From: an uncultured Collinsella sp.
GTDB taxonomy: Bacteria > Actinomycetota > Coriobacteriia > Coriobacteriales > Coriobacteriaceae
Assembly (NCBI GenBank): GCA_900548815.1
Contig: URLR01000015.1
Coordinates: 1-34,924 of the forward strand
Length of the DNA stretch: 34,924 bases
Direction: 5' to 3'
The first letter of the stretch is position 1; each line of letters starts with the position of its first letter. Shown one piece after another: positions 32,296 through 34,924 of this stretch. The translations under genes were made by a program, and so were the position numbers. A model generated the notes under the pieces. The model searched no databases. It was not told the origin of the DNA and saw only the letters and a program-made list of their open reading frames with translations.

Positions 32296-33189
32296 ATGGA
32301 TACGAGTTATTACAACCGCTTTGGTGCCGAGGAGCTTGCGCGCCGCTTGTCGAGCGAGACCTTGTTGGCGCAGGGCCCCATGGGCAGTGTTTTGTTGAGT
32401 GAGTACGATGCCGCCGACATTCCACCGGCGTTTTGGAATCTGGCAGAGCCGCAGACCGTTTCTCGTATCCATCGCTTGTATGTCGCCGCCGGCGCGCAGG
32501 TGCTCATTACCAATACCTTTCAGGCATCGAGCTATGCCCTCAAGCACGACCAGATTGCGCCGTCCGTGGCGGAGGTCAATCGCGGGGCCGTCGACGATGC
32601 CCGCCAGGCGCACCCTCAGCTATTGCTGGGCTCGATGGGCCCGATCGGTATTGAGTGGTTTGCCGAGGACTCTGTCGAGTATCGTGAAATCCGCGGCATT
32701 GCGCGCGAACAGGCGCACGCCTTGCTCAATGCTGGTGTTGACGGTCTGCTGATCGAGACGGTGACGTCTATCCGTAATCTGCAGCCCATGCTTGCCGGCG
32801 CCCGAGATGCCGCCGACGGCATGCCTGTTCTAGTGAGTTTTGTCGTTGACGATAAAGGCGACCTGCTGGGCGATGGCCTCAACATCGAGGCAGCCGTTTT
32901 GTACGCCGAAAAACACGGCGCAAACTCGGTTGGTGTTAATTGCTGTTCGCTTGCGGCCGCGAATGCGGCGGTGCCCAGGATGGTTGCATCGGCGACTACT
33001 CCCGTTACGGTGCGTCCCAACGTAGGCGATCCGGTCCAGACTCAGGATGGCCCCGTATGGCACGAGAATCCCGAAGCTTTCGCGCGCGCATGCATCGAAT
33101 GGAGACATGCCGGCGCCGCAATGGTGGGCAGTTGCTGTGGAACCACGGCAATCACTACGGCAGCGATGGCCGAGGCGCTCGATATATAA
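32296..33189 (+). CDS. Homocysteine S-methyltransferase family protein
   Basis: A 297-aa zinc-dependent TIM-barrel methyltransferase (S-methyl_trans family, as in BHMT, MmuM and the N-terminus of MetH). The three zinc cysteines are present: one in GVNCCSLAAAN and the pair in GSCCGTTAIT. LITNTFQASSYAL and LLIETVTSIRNL are also family segments. It transfers a methyl group to homocysteine to make methionine; the donor (S-methylmethionine, betaine or folate) cannot be read from this domain alone. No cobalamin domain follows, so it is not a full MetH. It probably lies in an operon with the metalloregulator and ends at a clear terminator. Confidence 0.9.
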   Translation: MDTSYYNRFGAEELARRLSSETLLAQGPMGSVLLSEYDAADIPPAFWNLAEPQTVSRIHRLYVAAGAQVLITNTFQASSYALKHDQIAPSVAEVNRGAVDDARQAHPQLLLGSMGPIGIEWFAEDSVEYREIRGIAREQAHALLNAGVDGLLIETVTSIRNLQPMLAGARDAADGMPVLVSFVVDDKGDLLGDGLNIEAAVLYAEKHGANSVGVNCCSLAAANAAVPRMVASATTPVTVRPNVGDPVQTQDGPVWHENPEAFARACIEWRHAGAAMVGSCCGTTAITTAAMAEALDI

Positions 33190-33195
33190 AGGGCA

Positions 33196-33223
33196 AAACC
33201 GCTCCATACGGGGCGGTTTTTTT
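33196..33223 (+). terminator. Terminator of the regulator-methyltransferase operon
   Basis: A 10-bp stem, AAACCGCTCC (33196-33205) with GGGGCGGTTT (33210-33219), one T-G pair, loop ATAC, followed by a run of seven T's to 33223. It lies 6 nt after the stop codon. Confidence 0.95.
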
Positions 33224-33347
33224 ATTGCTTGCATGTCCTCGGCAGCATTTGCCCAAATGGTGAATGCTGGTGCCGGCAGGTTGCTGAGTGCGTGTTGCGG
33301 GTATACCTCACGCGTACCATGATCCAAACACTGTGAGGTGTCTGCGC

Positions 33348-34748
33348 GTGTGCGCGATAATTCATTTTGGAACTGACGGTTGGCGCGCTCGCGTCGATGA
33401 GGACTTCACTGCCGATAACGTTGCCCGTATCGCCGATGCCGTCGGCGAGTTGTGGCAAAAGACCAATCCGGGCAAAACGGTATATATAGGGTTCGACACC
33501 CGGCCCCTGGCGAGCGAGTTCGCTGAGCTTGCGGCGGGCGTGCTAGCAGCGCACGGGCTGGACGCCGTGCTCGCTTCGCGACCTGTTCCGACCCCTGCCC
33601 TTACGTGGGCGGCGGCTTATGACGGTGGGGCGTGCGGCGCGCTCATGGTGACGGGGTCCCATCATCCGCAGGGTTATCTGTGCCTCAAGATTCGCATGGG
33701 TGACGGCTCGACCGCCAACCAGGATGTCATCGAAGAGCTCGAAGAGACCATGGCTCCCGAGCCAATGGGGATCGAGGGGCAATATCGCACCGCGGATATC
33801 ATTCCTGACTATATGCAGGCGGTGGCATCGTTTGTCGATGCCGAAGCCATCCGCGACGCGCACCTGCGCGTGGTTGTCGATCCCATGGGCGGCGCAGCCC
33901 GGGGCTATCTAGCCGACTTGCTGCGCGAGCTTGGCGTTGAGGTGCACGAGATTCACGCCGGGCAGGCGTCTGACCAAGAAGATATCTGCCCCGACCCCGT
34001 TGAGCCTTGGGTGGACGCTTGCGAGCGCACGGTTATCGAGGACGGAGCTTGCGCTGGCCTGGTGACCGACGGCGACGCCGATCGTATCGGCGCGGTTGAC
34101 GAGCGCGGCAGATATATACATCCGCATCAGATCATGGCGCTCGTTTTGGGCGACTTGGTTCAATTTCGTAATTTGGAGGGGCGCGTCGTCGTCAATCTTT
34201 CGTGCTCGACGCTCGTGCGTCGCATTGCCGAGGCGCTTGGCTGCCGCGTGACCGTCAAGCCAGTCGGTTTCAAATATATAGCGGCAGAGATGAAGAAGGG
34301 CGGCGTTCTCATGGGCGGCGAAGAAGCCGGTGGTATCGGCATCGCCGCGCATATGCCCGAGCGCGATGGAATCCTCGCCTGTCTGATTCTGTGTGAGCTT
34401 ATGGCAAAGACGGACGCGCCTTTGGGCGTTCTGGTCGACCAACTCGAGGACAGTTTTGGTAAGACGAGTTACGGTCGACGCGATTTGCGCCTTGAGGCCG
34501 AAGATGCCGAAACGTTACGAACCCTGCTGCCGGGCGTAAACCCGAAGTCGATTTGTGGCAAGGTGCCGCAAAACGTTAGTCATATGGATGGCTTGCGTTT
34601 GGCATTCGAGGATGACACGTGGCTGCTGGTCCGTCCTAGCGGGACCGAACCAGTGGTGCGCGTCTACGCCGAGGGGTTCTCGGTGGAAGAACGTGATGAG
34701 TTGCTCGATGCTGGCTGTGCTTTAGCTAGGGGGACGTATCCGCTTTAA
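33348..34748 (+). CDS. Phosphohexomutase (phosphoglucomutase/phosphomannomutase family)
   Basis: A 466-aa alpha-D-phosphohexomutase that moves phosphate between C6 and C1 of a hexose. All four signature loops are present: the phosphoserine loop VTGSHHPQGY (catalytic Ser; usual form TASHNP), the magnesium loop TDGDADRIG, the sugar loop GGEEAGG and the phosphate loop RPSGTEPVVRVY. Glucose, mannose or glucosamine phosphate as substrate cannot be settled by eye; HFGTDGWRA at the N-terminus fits the PgcA/ManB-like branch. GTG 33348 places that strand at the normal distance, with GAGG 9 nt upstream; the frame opens at 33288 but the extra residues are not family-like. No operon partners are visible. 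Confidence 0.92.
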   Translation: MCAIIHFGTDGWRARVDEDFTADNVARIADAVGELWQKTNPGKTVYIGFDTRPLASEFAELAAGVLAAHGLDAVLASRPVPTPALTWAAAYDGGACGALMVTGSHHPQGYLCLKIRMGDGSTANQDVIEELEETMAPEPMGIEGQYRTADIIPDYMQAVASFVDAEAIRDAHLRVVVDPMGGAARGYLADLLRELGVEVHEIHAGQASDQEDICPDPVEPWVDACERTVIEDGACAGLVTDGDADRIGAVDERGRYIHPHQIMALVLGDLVQFRNLEGRVVVNLSCSTLVRRIAEALGCRVTVKPVGFKYIAAEMKKGGVLMGGEEAGGIGIAAHMPERDGILACLILCELMAKTDAPLGVLVDQLEDSFGKTSYGRRDLRLEAEDAETLRTLLPGVNPKSICGKVPQNVSHMDGLRLAFEDDTWLLVRPSGTEPVVRVYAEGFSVEERDELLDAGCALARGTYPL

Positions 34749-34924
34749 CCATGAGACTGCCTTATATAAAGAGATGCTCGGCGAGCGGTAGGTAACGGCT
34801 GGCAAACGTTAGTCGGATTCCAAGATGTGTAGGAAATGTGTACGCCCAGATTCCCGCCCGCGGGGCCCCCCGGTCTGGCAATATGTCTCCTTGCCGCGCG
34901 GCCCGGTGGAACCGGATCAGCCGC
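34749..34924 (+). other. Structured non-coding tail cut by the window end
   Basis: No ORF of note is seen in the last 176 bases. The final part is GC-rich and folds readily: GGCAA (34877-34881) with TTGCC (34891-34895); then GCGGC (34898-34902) with GCCGC (34920-34924), enclosing CCGGT-GGA-ACCGG (34903-34915). The string GGTGGAACCG (34905-34914) matches the core of T-box antiterminators (GGTGGNACCG), but a specifier stem and downstream gene cannot be checked here. Confidence 0.35.

Overview
The window is a high-GC bacterial contig that looks like Collinsella or a close relative (Coriobacteriia, gut actinobacteria). The evidence is the prfA-prmC-tsaC...upp-atpIBEFHAGDC-murA gene order, the strong GGAGG ribosome binding sites, an ATP synthase b subunit with a signal peptide, a fibro-slime/isopeptide-domain LPXTG adhesin, and intergenic GGGGACGTTC-type repeats. 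The assignment is an inference from gene content. The first 47 bases are not genomic: they read as a partial Illumina P7 end, an 8-base index and the complete 34-base Nextera transposase adapter.

Layout. (1) 48-1646: the tail of an amino-acid ABC transporter ATPase, a terminator, and an M20 metallopeptidase. (2) 1648-13243: an accessory island holding one giant cell-wall-anchored adhesin (about 3,619 aa) and a decayed transposase, bounded by a 13-bp inverted repeat. The adhesin has a run of nine G's between its best start codon and its signal peptide. One G more or fewer brings an immediate stop, so this is a strong phase-variation candidate. (3) 13441-18005: translation genes prfA (RF1), prmC and tsaC, with a higBA toxin-antitoxin module inserted before tsaC. 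(4) 18019-20331: glpK and upp. (5) 20524-27572: a recognisable promoter, the complete F-type ATP synthase operon and a perfect 14-bp terminator. (6) 27586-30117: murA and a LytR-CpsA-Psr ligase (cell envelope). (7) 30495-33223: pepT on the minus strand, and divergently a DtxR/MntR-type regulator with a homocysteine S-methyltransferase; a perfect 8+8 palindrome lies between them. (8) 33348-34748: a phosphohexomutase, followed by a structured tail cut by the window end.

The most interesting non-coding signal is a pair of about 162-nt elements directly abutting the stop codons of prfA (14509-14670) and the LCP gene (30118-30280). They share identical 15-nt internal segments and linkers of the same length. 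Their helices are kept by compensatory base changes: two covarying pairs in a 12-bp hairpin, a 14-15 bp closing helix of unrelated sequence, and a replaced inner hairpin. This points to a conserved RNA structure. Each is followed by REP-like GGGGACGTTC stem-loops.

How the parts fit together: most of the window is housekeeping (translation termination, ATP synthesis, peptidoglycan and wall polymer assembly, peptide and glycerol use). The adhesin island and the toxin-antitoxin module are the accessory parts. Terminators sit directly against the ribosome binding sites of two genes (M20 peptidase and murA), so read-through or attenuation may set their expression.
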